A DNA stretch of 64,000 bases, from positions 186,001-250,000 of the forward strand of contig JALWRZ010000003.1 in the NCBI GenBank assembly GCA_026993785.1. The letters are read 5' to 3'. Under the pieces are notes generated by a model, which was given only the letters and a program-made list of their open reading frames with translations, ran no database searches and was not told where the DNA came from. Source of the DNA: DHVE2 group archaeon (GTDB lineage Archaea; Thermoplasmatota; Thermoplasmata; Thermoplasmatales; Aciduliprofundaceae). Shown piece by piece: positions 26,514-36,306 of this stretch (positions within the stretch are counted from its first letter, which is position 1; each line of letters begins with the position of its first letter). Made by a program: the position numbers and the translations under genes.

Positions 26514-27254
26514 TCACCTTCCCACAGGATAAAAATTAAGAACATCATAATGGGCACCCGGAATCCATAAGGGAAAATCCCCGTCCACATGGTATTCATA
26601 GACATCTCCTATAGGACTATCTTTATACAATGTATCATGAATCCATAGCCTCTTATCATGCCATCCCAGGTTATCAGCATGGTATTTGTATCCCACCGCA
26701 ACAACTCCATGATTCCCATATTTATTTGAATGTATTAACCCTACAAAGGATGGCATATTCCAATTTTTCACGCCATTAACTATGGCACTATAATCATTCC
26801 ATTCCAAGGGATTCCAGCCACCACGGTATATTGTCTCTATATCTCCATAAACTGAATTGTGACTAGGAATGTATCCGTAGTGACGAATCAATGCCCATAC
26901 ACCATCTTCAATTTTCCAGAATTGAACTGCATACTCATTATCTCTGTTGAGATGCCAGTAATCGACTAAGAAATTTATTACATCTGATGCATGAGGGTCA
27001 TCGATCCATCCATCATAACCGTCGGAATAAACTATGTGATCTATGAATGGAAATTTATCAAAGCCATAATTGTGAAGATATCCAACAATCATAGCAATGG
27101 ATGTGGGGACACAACCTTTATACCACTCAATATACGGAACCTGTGAATCATTAAGTATTCCTGTGGTCCACCAGGAGCTATAATAAGAAGGTTGTTCAAG
27201 TGTTTCGTTAACTAACTCCCAGAGATACTGTACTTGGTTTCTCTCTTTTTCCAT
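26514..27254 (-). CDS. C39-like papain-fold cysteine peptidase
   Basis: About 246 residues. VPYIEWYKGCVPTSIAMIVGY holds the candidate catalytic Cys, GNHGVVAVGYKY the His, and LWIHDTL the Asp, in the order of Peptidase_C39_2 proteins. No signal peptide follows the ATG at 27254; the frame is open to a TTG at 27341 through an AT-rich stretch. A TATA-like TTTAAATATAAAAG (27273-27285) supports the later start. The next gene upstream on this strand encodes a signal peptide plus a propeptide-like domain, so the pair may be a split secreted protease. Confidence 0.65.
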   Translation of the reverse strand: MEKERNQVQYLWELVNETLEQPSYYSSWWTTGILNDSQVPYIEWYKGCVPTSIAMIVGYLHNYGFDKFPFIDHIVYSDGYDGWIDDPHASDVINFLVDYWHLNRDNEYAVQFWKIEDGVWALIRHYGYIPSHNSVYGDIETIYRGGWNPLEWNDYSAIVNGVKNWNMPSFVGLIHSNKYGNHGVVAVGYKYHADNLGWHDKRLWIHDTLYKDSPIGDVYEYHVDGDFPLWIPGAHYDVLNFYPVGR

Positions 27255-27409
27255 ACTGGCCTCATACACTTCTTTTATATTTAAAAATTTATTGAATCCT
27301 ATGATGTACGAATAATTAATTATTATATAGTAAGTAACCAAAGTTCAATTGACCGAAGTAGGCATAATGCATGGCACGATCCCTTAGGGGAACTCTTAAT
27401 ATTCCCAAT

Positions 27410-27814
27410 TTAAACGCTATATTTATAACCTCTTGCTCTCTCTATGACCTGAGAGATGTATCCGTATCCGCTACCTTCACATATCACTGGAGCATATTTG
27501 TAAGACACTGAAACCATGGAGAAGTATATCCTTTGGGATTTATCCTGAAAGAGGACATAGTAATAGATGAGTTTCCCCTGTGGTGAGTATAGAGGTATCT
27601 TATCCATTACCCTCAGAGATTTTGCTTGGAAGTCCTCTTTGAGTTCTATTTTAGAATATCGTATGGCTTTGTGTAATGCCTTTTTGTTTATCTCCCCTGC
27701 TAATGTTGTAAATGTGCCGGAAAGGTTTATATCATCTGCATTACTGAGTGCACTAAGCATAAGCACTCCTAGACTAATTACTATAATCATACTTACTATC
27801 CTGATAGGCTTCAT
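27410..27814 (-). CDS. secreted propeptide-like small protein
   Basis: About 134 residues: signal peptide MKPIRIVSMIIVISLGVLML ending near SNA, then a domain with KIPLYSPQGKLIYYYVLF and IYFSMVSVSYKYAPVI. The YxPxGxxxxY pattern and following strands resemble the inhibitory prodomains at the N-termini of secreted cysteine peptidases. Start placed at ATG 27814, just after the expected initiation point of a TATA at 27838-27850; the frame is open to 27889. Its stop is ~155 bp before the C39-like gene, which lacks a signal peptide. Confidence 0.6.
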   Translation of the reverse strand: MKPIRIVSMIIVISLGVLMLSALSNADDINLSGTFTTLAGEINKKALHKAIRYSKIELKEDFQAKSLRVMDKIPLYSPQGKLIYYYVLFQDKSQRIYFSMVSVSYKYAPVICEGSGYGYISQVIERARGYKYSV

Positions 27815-27934
27815 TGTTATATAGATAACAAGAAGGTATATAAATATTTTGATTAGAAATGCTCTGTCACATAAAGGAGGGAGAAACATGAAATACGAGA
27901 TGTGTATAATGTGAATATGTTTGGGTAGAGCAAG

Positions 27935-28226
27935 TATAATGAGAAATTGGTAAAGCGAGGAGAGATACTGTTAAATTTTGAATTTCTAACTAAGATGGAA
28001 GAAGAGCTAAAAGAGATGAACAGAGTATGTAGAGTACAGGCACAAATTGAGGAGAAGAAAGAAATGGGTAAAGTTGCATATAATAACAGATGGTGAGAGA
28101 ATAGTGGAAATAGAGATTACCACAAGTAACATAGGTGACTCACCAGCGTTTTGCAAGATGTTTCAAAAAAATCAAGAAGAGACTTGCAAAAATGGGGATA
28201 AAGGTGACAATAATAGGAGATGGAGG
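27935..28226 (+). pseudogene. remnant of an IS5-like transposase gene
   Basis: Three broken pieces in different frames line up with an archaeal DDE transposase: KRGEILLNFEFLTKMEEELK (N-terminal region, 27950-28010), then KKWVKLHIITDGERIVEIEI (28056-28115) with DSPAFCKMF, and after a frameshift FKKIKKRLAKMGIKVTIIGD (28161-28220). The middle of the gene is deleted and the GDGG before the second catalytic Asp is the junction with the next gene. No terminal inverted repeats were identified. Confidence 0.65.
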
Positions 28227-29733
28227 AATAATTTCTCCCTACAATGTATACGAGTATGCTCAGAGTGCGGTAATAGCTTGGAACAATGGAAAGGAATATC
28301 TTATGCTCGAAGTGGGCATTCATGCGGAATATTCAGAGGATGTGAATGAAATTAAGGCACTGCGAGTGATTCCTTTGCCCGCACTTCCCAAGGTAATCTC
28401 CGGTAATGAGGCTGTTTTCCACAAGCTCATAGATTTGATAAGGGAAAAGGATAGAGAGCAGGAAATGTATGTGTGGGGTGGTGCAGGGAAAGCATACGCT
28501 GGCGGTGGTGAGGAAGAATGGAGCGATTTTATCTACTATGGCAGCATAGGCGTGGGACCCCATACTGTTGGCCTTTTTAAGATATTATCTACCGGGAATA
28601 TGACAGAGAAGGTTAGGGAGGTTCTGAAAACTATGAACATAGAGTATAATTGGTCTCCAGATCCCTACGGGGCACAGATTTTGAGCAAATATATAGAGAA
28701 TGGCTATAATTACTTTGCATTCGATTATATATCCCTCCCCAAGGATGTGTATTACTCCAGTCCAAAAATAGAGCCCGTGGCATTCATTTTCAAAAGCCCT
28801 ACGATATACTATCCCGTAGAGATAACCTTTCTTAATCCGGGGAATTATGGATATAGCAGTATCGTGCTCTATGTGATTACTCCCAAGGGGGTGGATATAC
28901 ATTCAACCTCTCTGGGAGAGTTCAAATGGGAGAAAAGGTACCGGGTGAGTAATGAGGAACTCAGAAATCTTGATAAAAATATCGCATCCATCGTATCATC
29001 AGGATACCTGGATGTGTTTTTAGCTACGCATCTTACCCGTGGCACGGAAGTATGGAACTTTGAGGGCAAACCAAGAAGCATAGATCCATATTTGGAGGAA
29101 ACTTTACCTATCTTCATCGCCTTTTCCCTCATAGCTATTGTGGCCACTGTCCTGCCGATTATCTCAAGAAAAAGGAAGGGAAAGAAAAGGAAGGTAGCCT
29201 GGGAGAAGGTAGCCTTCGGAATTCTCATTCTCTTGATTATTGCCACTCTTTATCTCTCGCATCTGCATTATATGCAAGCGGTCGAGGTATGGGGTAGATA
29301 TTCCACACCCAAATCCCAGGAGATACGAGTTTACTATTTCACGGAAATCTACATAGTTCTAGGGCTATCTCTTGCATACCTTATCCTTGCCTTGAGGCTC
29401 AAAACGAAACTATCCATTTTTATTACCCTTCTCTCGGTGCTTTGGGGAGTTCTCATAGCTCTCGGGTATATGGAATATATCAAGCTACCAACGGAGATGT
29501 TTGGAATTCTTCTTGCCCTATTCGCTGTATTAGTTCTCCCCTATGAGATGAGGAAAGGATTCAGCACCACGGGACGATCTTTCCAGAAGAAGCTAGCCCT
29601 TACCATAGGGATTCCTCTATTTATCTTCGCGTTCTGGCCGGCGTTTCAGGTGGTAGACATGGGATTCTACGCCCTTTTCATGGGGCTCACCTACTTGCAG
29701 GGAGAGGTCAAATTTTCCGCTGCTGAAGATTAG
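28135..29733 (+). CDS. DUF2330-like membrane protein with transposase-derived N-terminus
   Basis: 532 codons from GTG 28135. Residues ~1-31 are transposase sequence; from GGIISPYNVYEYAQSAVIAW on, the protein is a DUF2330-like extracytoplasmic domain with ALRVIPLPALPKVISGNEAV, then from ~325 a C-terminal block of about six membrane segments. Such proteins normally begin with a signal peptide, which is missing here, so the intact body may be misrouted or unexpressed. The body shows no internal stop over 500 codons, which argues for a recent fusion. Confidence 0.55.
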   Translation: MTHQRFARCFKKIKKRLAKMGIKVTIIGDGGIISPYNVYEYAQSAVIAWNNGKEYLMLEVGIHAEYSEDVNEIKALRVIPLPALPKVISGNEAVFHKLIDLIREKDREQEMYVWGGAGKAYAGGGEEEWSDFIYYGSIGVGPHTVGLFKILSTGNMTEKVREVLKTMNIEYNWSPDPYGAQILSKYIENGYNYFAFDYISLPKDVYYSSPKIEPVAFIFKSPTIYYPVEITFLNPGNYGYSSIVLYVITPKGVDIHSTSLGEFKWEKRYRVSNEELRNLDKNIASIVSSGYLDVFLATHLTRGTEVWNFEGKPRSIDPYLEETLPIFIAFSLIAIVATVLPIISRKRKGKKRKVAWEKVAFGILILLIIATLYLSHLHYMQAVEVWGRYSTPKSQEIRVYYFTEIYIVLGLSLAYLILALRLKTKLSIFITLLSVLWGVLIALGYMEYIKLPTEMFGILLALFAVLVLPYEMRKGFSTTGRSFQKKLALTIGIPLFIFAFWPAFQVVDMGFYALFMGLTYLQGEVKFSAAED

Positions 29734-29819
29734 ATGCTTCTCTTTTCCCTTTTTTCTGAAGCGCAGAGTAATTGCACCATTTATATTCTTGAATGCATAT
29801 GGTATGATGGTGAGAGGCC

Positions 29820-30392
29820 ATGGAAATGAAGGACGTGCTTGAGAGGGTAGAGAGAAAGCTCATAATTATGGGAGATGTATACGGAGCCATAAATTATCTT
29901 GGATGGACCATAGTTCTTGGGGTATATATGCTCCTGTATGTGCTTATTTATGCATATGAGATAAAAGTGAATTATGGAATTATAATGGGCATTTTCTGGA
30001 GTCTCGGTATGGCATTCATAATTTATCTCAACGCGGTGGTATGGAAAAAGATAAAGCAGCTGAGGCTTGAGAGTGCCAGGATAAAGGTGAGGGAGTTCTG
30101 GGGCTGGGTAGTTGGATTGGTCTTATGGTTCCTTATTCCCATGGTTATCCATGAAGACTGGTCTCTGGCTCTGGGATTTCTGCTTTTCATAATCGGGGGT
30201 AACCTTGGCTTGGCGCTATCCTTCAAGGATTACCGCTCTACACCGCCGGTGATCACTTCCCTGCTGGCTATACCCCTTGTCACAGGTGTATCCTTCGACT
30301 TTACCTGGGCTATAGCGGTTCTCTTTGCCAATGTGGGCTATGCGATATCCGCCATGCTATATCTCCTCTCCTCGTTCTCCCTTCCACGGTGA
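29820..30392 (+). CDS. integral membrane protein paired with HTH regulator
   Basis: 190 residues, about five or six membrane segments (VYGAINYLGWTIVLGVYMLL, IIMGIFWSLGMAFIIYL, WVVGLVLWFLIPMVI, LALGFLLFIIGGNLGLAL and a C-terminal pair). ATG at 29820 is downstream of a TATA-like ATTTATATTC (29779-29788). Its stop overlaps the start of the winged-helix gene (GTGA), a pairing often seen for membrane proteins with their own regulator. No known family assigned. Confidence 0.7.
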   Translation: MEMKDVLERVERKLIIMGDVYGAINYLGWTIVLGVYMLLYVLIYAYEIKVNYGIIMGIFWSLGMAFIIYLNAVVWKKIKQLRLESARIKVREFWGWVVGLVLWFLIPMVIHEDWSLALGFLLFIIGGNLGLALSFKDYRSTPPVITSLLAIPLVTGVSFDFTWAIAVLFANVGYAISAMLYLLSSFSLPR

Positions 30393-30712
30393 AGGGTATG
30401 CTTGATAAAATTGCAAAGAGCACAGTCCTGGGCAATCCTGTACGCTTCGGAATAATGCTCTACCTTCTACCACGTAGAAAAGTACTATTCAGGGACCTCC
30501 AGTATGTGCTTGAGGTAACTCCAGGCAATCTTGATTCCCATCTTAAAACTCTTGAGAGGGAAGGCTATGTGAAGATAAGAAAAATTTTTATGGATAGGCC
30601 GAGAACGGCGGTGTGGATAACCGATAAGGGTGCGGAGGAAACAAGGAAATACATACTCCTGCTTAAGCAAGTACTATCCAGCGAGATTGGAGATGTAGAA
30701 GAAAAAGAATAA
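30389..30712 (+). CDS. winged-helix transcriptional regulator
   Basis: 107 residues with an ArsR/MarR-like winged helix: LGNPVRFGIMLYLLPRRK, recognition region LEVTPGNLDSHLKTLEREGY and wing ARTAVWITDKGAEE-like segment (RPRTAVWITDKGAEETRKYI). Such single-domain archaeal proteins usually act as local regulators. GTG 30389 overlaps the preceding membrane protein gene; ATG 30398 is an alternative start. Confidence 0.8.
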   Translation: MKGMLDKIAKSTVLGNPVRFGIMLYLLPRRKVLFRDLQYVLEVTPGNLDSHLKTLEREGYVKIRKIFMDRPRTAVWITDKGAEETRKYILLLKQVLSSEIGDVEEKE

Positions 30713-30736
30713 TAAGAGGCAAGGGAATAAGGGACC

Positions 30737-31606
30737 GTGATTTACGAGGCCGTAACTCTGGGAATAATAATCGTCTTCACGCTTCTTTCACTGAGAAAGA
30801 ATGCAGTTCTATACCTTTCCATATCCTTTGCACTTATCTACTTCTTGGAGTTTTTCATCCTTTACACAGAAGGCTTTACAGGAATATCTAAATTTTACCA
30901 AATTTTCTCCTGCAAATCTTCTGTGGCAGATATGGGTATCTTCACAGCCATTTACCTTCACAGTCTGAATCCCGGACACATATTCTTCAATCTCCTAATA
31001 TTTTTCCTTGCAGGCATGCCCTTCGAGAGAAAAATTGGAAGCTTTAGGTTCACTCTGATATTTCTCTCTACAGGTGTTCTTGCAAATATAGGCTATGCAA
31101 TTTTCCTGCATATGCTGGGTATAGATTCCTATCTCATAGGAGCCTCCGGGGCCATTTTTGGAATAATGGGCGCATATCTTCTCCTCTATCCCGAAGAGGA
31201 GATAACCATGTTTCTGGGCCCCGTGCTTATGCCAAGAGTTAAGGTAAAATATGCTGTACTTGCCATGATGGCTGTGGAATTTGCCGCGACCTTTCTCTGG
31301 ATAAACGATAATGTGGCTCATGGCGCTCATGTAATCGGTGCGGTTAGCGGTGCAGTCATAGGCTATTTCCTTCGGTTTTATACTCCTCGACAGGTAAAAA
31401 TAAGAAGCACGTTAAATTACGAGCTTCTGGAATCCCTGGCAGATACAGGAGAACTGAAAGCCCTTCTGGAAAGGATAAGAGAAGAAGGGGATGAAATTAT
31501 CCAGAATGCCTGGATCGAGGAGTTCTTCAGAAAGAAATATGGGGACGCCAGATGGGAGGGTAAAAACATAATTTCCCAAGGAAAGAAATATCGACTTAGG
31601 AGGTGA
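30737..31606 (+). CDS. rhomboid family intramembrane serine protease
   Basis: 289 residues with at least six membrane helices. Catalytic features are visible: HIFFNLLIFFLAG (HxxxN), YLIGASGAIFGIMGAY (Ser of GASG) and VAHGAHVIGAVSGAVIG (His). A cytosolic helical C-terminus of ~70 residues follows. GTG start. Upstream HTH and downstream rtcA genes are co-directional with short gaps (24 and 5 nt). Confidence 0.88.
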   Translation: MIYEAVTLGIIIVFTLLSLRKNAVLYLSISFALIYFLEFFILYTEGFTGISKFYQIFSCKSSVADMGIFTAIYLHSLNPGHIFFNLLIFFLAGMPFERKIGSFRFTLIFLSTGVLANIGYAIFLHMLGIDSYLIGASGAIFGIMGAYLLLYPEEEITMFLGPVLMPRVKVKYAVLAMMAVEFAATFLWINDNVAHGAHVIGAVSGAVIGYFLRFYTPRQVKIRSTLNYELLESLADTGELKALLERIREEGDEIIQNAWIEEFFRKKYGDARWEGKNIISQGKKYRLRR

Positions 31607-31611
31607 GGTAG

Positions 31612-32595
31612 TTGCTGAGCATAGATGGCTCCTATGGAGAAGGTGGAGGACAGATTTTGAGAACATCCATAGCTCTGGCGGCGGTGCTGGGAGAGAGCAT
31701 AGAGATAAAAAATATTAGGGCAAAACGCCGAAATCCGGGATTGAGAAATCAGCATCTCTGGGGAATAAAACTTGTGGCCATGATGACCCGCGCCCATGTG
31801 GAAGGTCTTAAAATTGGCTCTACGCGCCTGCTTTTTTCGCCGGGGGAGATAAAGGGTGGAGAATACAAGATAGATATAGGCACGGCAGGCAGTATAACGC
31901 TACTACTTCAAACCTCGCTGCTTCCTGCACTATTTGCGGATAGGGAGGTGGTATTGGATATAAGAGGGGGCACCGATGTCCCCTGGTCGCCACCTGTGGA
32001 TTACTACCGCTATGTCCTCTTTCCCCTTCTCAGAAAGATGGGCGCTGATCTCACCATGGAAGTTTTGGAAAGGGGATATTACCCAGAGGGTGGGGGTAAG
32101 GTCAAACTCAGAGTTACACCTGCGTCCTTAAAGGGTATAGGGCTGGAAGAAAGGGGAGAGCTTCGTGTAAGGCGGGCATTTATCTCCCTGAGGAACCTGC
32201 CCCATCACATTGTGGAGAGAATGAAAAAGAATATCCCGGGATACGTGGTGGTGGAAGATGCTCGCAACACTGGGATAAGCAGGGGCTGCAGCCTTCTTCT
32301 TGTGAATGAATTCACCTACACCCTATTGGGCAGCGATAGTCTCTGCAGAAAAGGATTGCCGGCGGAAAAAGTCGCAAAGATTGCGGTGGATAAAATGGAG
32401 AGGGAGATAAGAAGTAGAGCTACGGTGGATGTAAATATGGCGGATCATCTGCTACCCTTCGGATTCCTTGCCAGAAGTAAAACGGTGTACTATGCGGGAG
32501 AGATAACGGAACATACGAGAACCAATGCCTGGGTGATAGAGAAATTTGGAGGAAAAGTTAAAATAGTGGGAAATCGCATAGAAGTTCACGCGTAA
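31612..32595 (+). CDS. rtcA: RNA 3'-terminal phosphate cyclase
   Basis: Converts RNA 3'-phosphate to a 2',3'-cyclic end using ATP via an adenylated His. 327 residues with IDGSYGEGGGQILRTSIALA at the N-terminus, RNPGLRNQHL, GTAGSITLLLQTSLLPALF, GGTDVPWSPPVDYYR, and the C-terminal DHLLPFGFLA containing the nucleophilic His. Initiates at TTG 31612 behind GGAGGTGA with a 5-nt spacer. No rtcB or rtcR in the window. Confidence 0.92.
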   Translation: MLSIDGSYGEGGGQILRTSIALAAVLGESIEIKNIRAKRRNPGLRNQHLWGIKLVAMMTRAHVEGLKIGSTRLLFSPGEIKGGEYKIDIGTAGSITLLLQTSLLPALFADREVVLDIRGGTDVPWSPPVDYYRYVLFPLLRKMGADLTMEVLERGYYPEGGGKVKLRVTPASLKGIGLEERGELRVRRAFISLRNLPHHIVERMKKNIPGYVVVEDARNTGISRGCSLLLVNEFTYTLLGSDSLCRKGLPAEKVAKIAVDKMEREIRSRATVDVNMADHLLPFGFLARSKTVYYAGEITEHTRTNAWVIEKFGGKVKIVGNRIEVHA

Positions 32596-33317
32596 ATGTA
32601 ATCCTTGGGAACCTTTTTGACTCTGGCTGCCTGCTCTCTAATCTGAGCTATATTTTTCTCTATTTTCTCTGCCTCCTCATAAAGCGGCTTTGGATCTATT
32701 TTTACACCACCCATCATTTCGTTGAGGATTTCCACAATTCTGGCAGCAGCTCTGGCATCTGGATAATCGGGATGAGCCTCGGCAAGAAGTGCAATTACAT
32801 CGGTGCCCCTCTTTCTTCCCTCGGTAAGAAGCACGCCAGTTACTCCTGTTATTACTCCCTCTGAGAATTCTAAGACGCCTGTGGGAATCTTCTTCTTTGC
32901 ATATTCTGTGCTCGCGATTCCGTAAACGTCCACCTTATCCTTCTTTTCCTCTTGAATGAGGCCTTCTGGGGTCACCACAATACCTATCTTCTGTTCCTCA
33001 GCCCAGTCGAGCATGAGAGAAGCGAGAGGCTTGAGAAGCGATGCGGGAATCTGGAATTCAGATACAAATACGGCTATTTTAAGATCCTCTTTAATTTTTC
33101 CTCCATAGATTCTAACGGGACTATGGGGCACACCATTCCTAATAAGAGCCAGAGCGGGGAAATAAAGGCTATCCACGATGGCTATCTGTTCCAGCTTGAG
33201 GCTCTCAATTATGTAATTTGCCACGATGGAGCTAACCAGTCCAACGGATGGAAAGCCATCTATCACAATGCCATTGCGCAGGTCCATCTTTTTTATCTCG
33301 TAAATCTGTAGTTCCAT
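32586..33317 (-). CDS. PAC2 family proteasome assembly chaperone
   Basis: 243 residues of the PAC2 fold: IVIDGFPSVGLVSSIVANY at the N-terminus, VFVSEFQIPASLL, the GVITGVTGVLLTEGRKRG region, and LLAEAHPDYPDARAAARI, followed by a helical C-terminus ending in KKVPKDYIYA. Archaeal members (PbaA-like) help assemble proteasome alpha rings or serve as related adaptors. Overlaps the 3' end of rtcA by 10 bp in convergent orientation. Promoter TATA at 33337-33350 on the minus strand. Confidence 0.82.
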   Translation of the reverse strand: MELQIYEIKKMDLRNGIVIDGFPSVGLVSSIVANYIIESLKLEQIAIVDSLYFPALALIRNGVPHSPVRIYGGKIKEDLKIAVFVSEFQIPASLLKPLASLMLDWAEEQKIGIVVTPEGLIQEEKKDKVDVYGIASTEYAKKKIPTGVLEFSEGVITGVTGVLLTEGRKRGTDVIALLAEAHPDYPDARAAARIVEILNEMMGGVKIDPKPLYEEAEKIEKNIAQIREQAARVKKVPKDYIYA

Positions 33318-33422
33318 AGGATGAGTATGAAATTAAAGGTATAAATATTTACTTCCACGGTTTTGGATACTATTGAGGGAGAAGCGTAACTTTAACATAC
33401 TCCGAAGTCATTGGGGAGTTAC

Positions 33423-35021
33423 ATGAAGTATATTGTTGTTACGGGCGGCGTTATATCAGGGCTTGGAAAGGGCATAACTACAAGTTCTCTGGGCAAACTT
33501 TTGCAGGCTCGTGGGTTGAAGGTCACAGCAATTAAAATTGATCCCTATCTCAATTATGATGCGGGTACCATGAATCCATATCAGCATGGCGAGGTTTTTG
33601 TGCTTGAGGATGGAGGAGAAGTCGACCTTGATCTGGGAAATTACGAAAGGTTTTTGGATGTAAATCTTTCCTCTGAGCACAACATAACCACAGGAAAGGT
33701 ATATCTTACGGTAATAGAGAGAGAGCGAAAGGGCGAGTATCTTGGCAAGACTGTGCAAATTATACCCCACATAACAGAGGAGATAAAGAGAAGGATAAAG
33801 AAAATCGCCATAGAGACCATGGCGGATGTGGTGATGATTGAAGTTGGCGGCACTGTGGGGGATATAGAGAGTATGCCTTTCTTAGAAGCCATGCGACAGC
33901 TGAGGATGGAAGAGGGGGAGAAAAACGTGTTTTTCGTCCATACTACCTTGGTGCCTGCACTTGATGTGGTGGGTGAGCAGAAAACGAAACCCACGCAGCA
34001 CAGTGTGAAGGAACTTCGTTCTCTGGGGATACAACCTGATATGATTGTAGGGCGCAGTAAAGAGCCCCTTAGAGAAGATACCCGAAGGAAGATATCTCTA
34101 TTCTGCGATGTGCCCTACGAAGCGGTGGTAAGCGCACCCAACGCCAAATCGATATATGAGGTTCCCTTAATTTTCGAGGAGCAGGGGGTGGGTGAATATA
34201 TAATGGGGAAAATGCAGATCTGGGGAGAAAAACCGGATTGGAAAGAGTGGAAGAGATATCTGCATCGTCTCTACAATCCCAGGGATGAGGTGACCATAGC
34301 CATAGTGGGCAAGTATGTTCATCTTAAGGATTCCTACATCAGTCATAGAGAAGCTTTCACCCATGTATCCTCGCATCTCCAGGTCAAGGTAAACCTCAGG
34401 TGGATTGAGAGCGAGGAAATAGAGGAGAAGGGTGTTGCACCTCTTGAAGGTGTCCATGGTATTCTTATCCCAGGAGGCTTCGGGATAAGGGGCACCGAGG
34501 GTAAGATAAAAGCAGCCCAATATGCGCGAGAGAATAATATACCCTTCTTAGGTGTTTGTTTTGGTTTTCAGATGGCGGTAATCGAGTTTGCCCGCAATGT
34601 TTTGGGTTATGAGGATGCCCACAGTACCGAGCTTGCTAGGACGGCACATCCTGTTATAGACCTACTCCCCGAGCAGAGAAATGTTGACAGATTAGGTGGT
34701 ACTATGAGGCTAGGGGCGCATAAAATAATAATAGAACGGGGCAGCCAAGCCTATGAAATATACAAGCAGGAAGTTATCTATGAAAGGCACAGACATAGAT
34801 ATGAGGTGAATCCCGATTACATAGAGGAATTCGAATCCCAAGGACTGCATTTCAGCGGAAGGGATGAAAGTGGCACAAGAATGGAAATCTTCGAACTGAA
34901 GGGGCACCCCTTCTTTATGGGCTCTCAGTTTCATCCAGAGTTCAAGTCCAGGCCACTGAGGCCATCACCGCTTCACATAGCATTAGTTAAATCAGCTTTG
35001 GAGTATAAAAATCAGAGGTAG
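33423..35021 (+). CDS. pyrG: CTP synthase
   Basis: Aminates UTP to CTP with glutamine. 532 residues: N-terminal synthetase domain with [37 protein letters not shown] and [12 protein letters not shown]-terminal class I amidotransferase with [10 protein letters not shown], the nucleophile [16 protein letters not shown] and [11 protein letters not shown] 33423 has GGGGAG 4-5 nt upstream; the frame is open four codons further to a TTG. Ends 10 bp inside the convergent glycosyltransferase gene. Confidence 0.95.
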   Translation: MKYIVVTGGVISGLGKGITTSSLGKLLQARGLKVTAIKIDPYLNYDAGTMNPYQHGEVFVLEDGGEVDLDLGNYERFLDVNLSSEHNITTGKVYLTVIERERKGEYLGKTVQIIPHITEEIKRRIKKIAIETMADVVMIEVGGTVGDIESMPFLEAMRQLRMEEGEKNVFFVHTTLVPALDVVGEQKTKPTQHSVKELRSLGIQPDMIVGRSKEPLREDTRRKISLFCDVPYEAVVSAPNAKSIYEVPLIFEEQGVGEYIMGKMQIWGEKPDWKEWKRYLHRLYNPRDEVTIAIVGKYVHLKDSYISHREAFTHVSSHLQVKVNLRWIESEEIEEKGVAPLEGVHGILIPGGFGIRGTEGKIKAAQYARENNIPFLGVCFGFQMAVIEFARNVLGYEDAHSTELARTAHPVIDLLPEQRNVDRLGGTMRLGAHKIIIERGSQAYEIYKQEVIYERHRHRYEVNPDYIEEFESQGLHFSGRDESGTRMEIFELKGHPFFMGSQFHPEFKSRPLRPSPLHIALVKSALEYKNQR

Positions 35022-36136
35022 CGAGAATACACTTCCAGAAGTCGTCGGAATGAATTTTCCCAGCTGAAATTCTGCACCGATTTCCTTGTATTCCTCTTTA
35101 TCCTCTCATAAAGCTTCTCATCGCTGAGCATTGCCTCTAACTTATTTCTAAGTTCCTCTACATTTCTCGGTTCTGCAAGAAGTCCATTATACCCTTCCTT
35201 TACAATTTCTGGAATGGCAGAGGTTCTGTAGGAAACCACAGGTACACCCGCAGCTAAGGCCTCTGCGATGCTCATTCCAAAACCCTCAGAGATGCTGGGA
35301 AGGCAGAAAACATCGAATGATGCGTAATAATGGGGTATTTCCTCATCTCTTATTTTTCCTGCAAATATAACCCTTTTATCCAGTCCATATCTCTTCACCA
35401 TTTTTTTGAGTCTTTCCTCTATTCCCAAAATTCCAGATGTTTTGGGATTGGGATTAGGACCCACAAGAACTACATATGCATCCAGGTCTTTGGCTGCTTC
35501 TATGAGATCCTGTGGTCCTTTACCCGTGCTCAGCCTGCCCACAAAGCCTATTATTTTCTTTTCTTCCGGAATTCCGTATTTTTTGTGGAGATATTCCTGG
35601 TTTCCTCTTTCAAACTTTTCAAGTTCCACGCCAGGATGCACCACATGAATATCCTCTCCTCTCAATCCAATCTCTTCCAATCGCTGCTTGGTATAATTGC
35701 TTGGTGTTATGTACGCAGTGTACTCCAATTTTATGGCAAATCTCTCGAATCTCTCATAGATTTTAGAGCCTTCCCATCCCGAATACTCTTCATATTTCCC
35801 AATATATACATCATGTATATGTCTTATAATTGGTCTCTTTCTGCTCACCCTCCAAGCGTAGGAAAGTGAGAGAGATGCAAGATAGGAATGAGTATGTACC
35901 AGATCTGGCTGTAATTTTTTAACTACAAAAGGTGCTCCCAAAGCCAATTTCGCCTTAGATAAGCGAATGTATTTCACCCCTTTTATCATCTCCTTCCTAC
36001 TTGTTCCTGGAAGTAGGGTTGTAAGAACATAGTTCTCATGCCCCTCCTCCCGGAGCATACTGGAGTATCGGAATACCACATACTCTACACCGCCTATATG
36101 GGGGAATGCCAAATCTGACACATGAAGGATTCTCAC
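35012..36136 (-). CDS. GT4 family glycosyltransferase
   Basis: GT-B enzyme of the GT4 type, about 374 residues. N-terminal [32 protein letters not shown] hinge, and the donor-site region [17 protein letters not shown] plus [21 protein letters not shown] (E-x7-E motif). Likely builds membrane lipid or cell-surface glycans; donor and acceptor cannot be told. GTG 36136 is preferred because an ATTTAAAG TATA lies ~25 bp upstream (36159-36166), making it nearly leaderless; the frame extends 6 codons further. Confidence 0.85.
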   Translation of the reverse strand: MRILHVSDLAFPHIGGVEYVVFRYSSMLREEGHENYVLTTLLPGTSRKEMIKGVKYIRLSKAKLALGAPFVVKKLQPDLVHTHSYLASLSLSYAWRVSRKRPIIRHIHDVYIGKYEEYSGWEGSKIYERFERFAIKLEYTAYITPSNYTKQRLEEIGLRGEDIHVVHPGVELEKFERGNQEYLHKKYGIPEEKKIIGFVGRLSTGKGPQDLIEAAKDLDAYVVLVGPNPNPKTSGILGIEERLKKMVKRYGLDKRVIFAGKIRDEEIPHYYASFDVFCLPSISEGFGMSIAEALAAGVPVVSYRTSAIPEIVKEGYNGLLAEPRNVEELRNKLEAMLSDEKLYERIKRNTRKSVQNFSWENSFRRLLEVYSRYL

Positions 36137-36206
36137 GGTGCCGAATAATCGCACAATTCTTTAAATTTTTGGTTATTACGCTGCAAAAAAATTAAATCTG
36201 GATTTT

Positions 36207-36223
36207 TCAAAAAATTTATATAG
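36207..36223 (+). promoter_or_regulatory. BRE/TATA promoter of the binding-protein gene
   Basis: TCAAAAAA followed by TTTATATAG. Initiation near 36244 would leave a ~60-nt leader containing GGGAGGAT upstream of ATG 36307. Confidence 0.6.
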
Positions 36224-36306
36224 TAAAATTTCCATAGGGACTTCGACCGATACACTCCCCTATAATCCAATAGGTGGAGTGTAAAAAATAAAGGGAGGAT
36301 ATGATT

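Noticed and set aside
27341-27410. Small open stretch with ATG (MHYAYFGQLNFGYLLYNN) between the peptidase and propeptide-like genes
   Set aside because: Only 18 codons, no SD; could equally be part of a frameshifted spacer.
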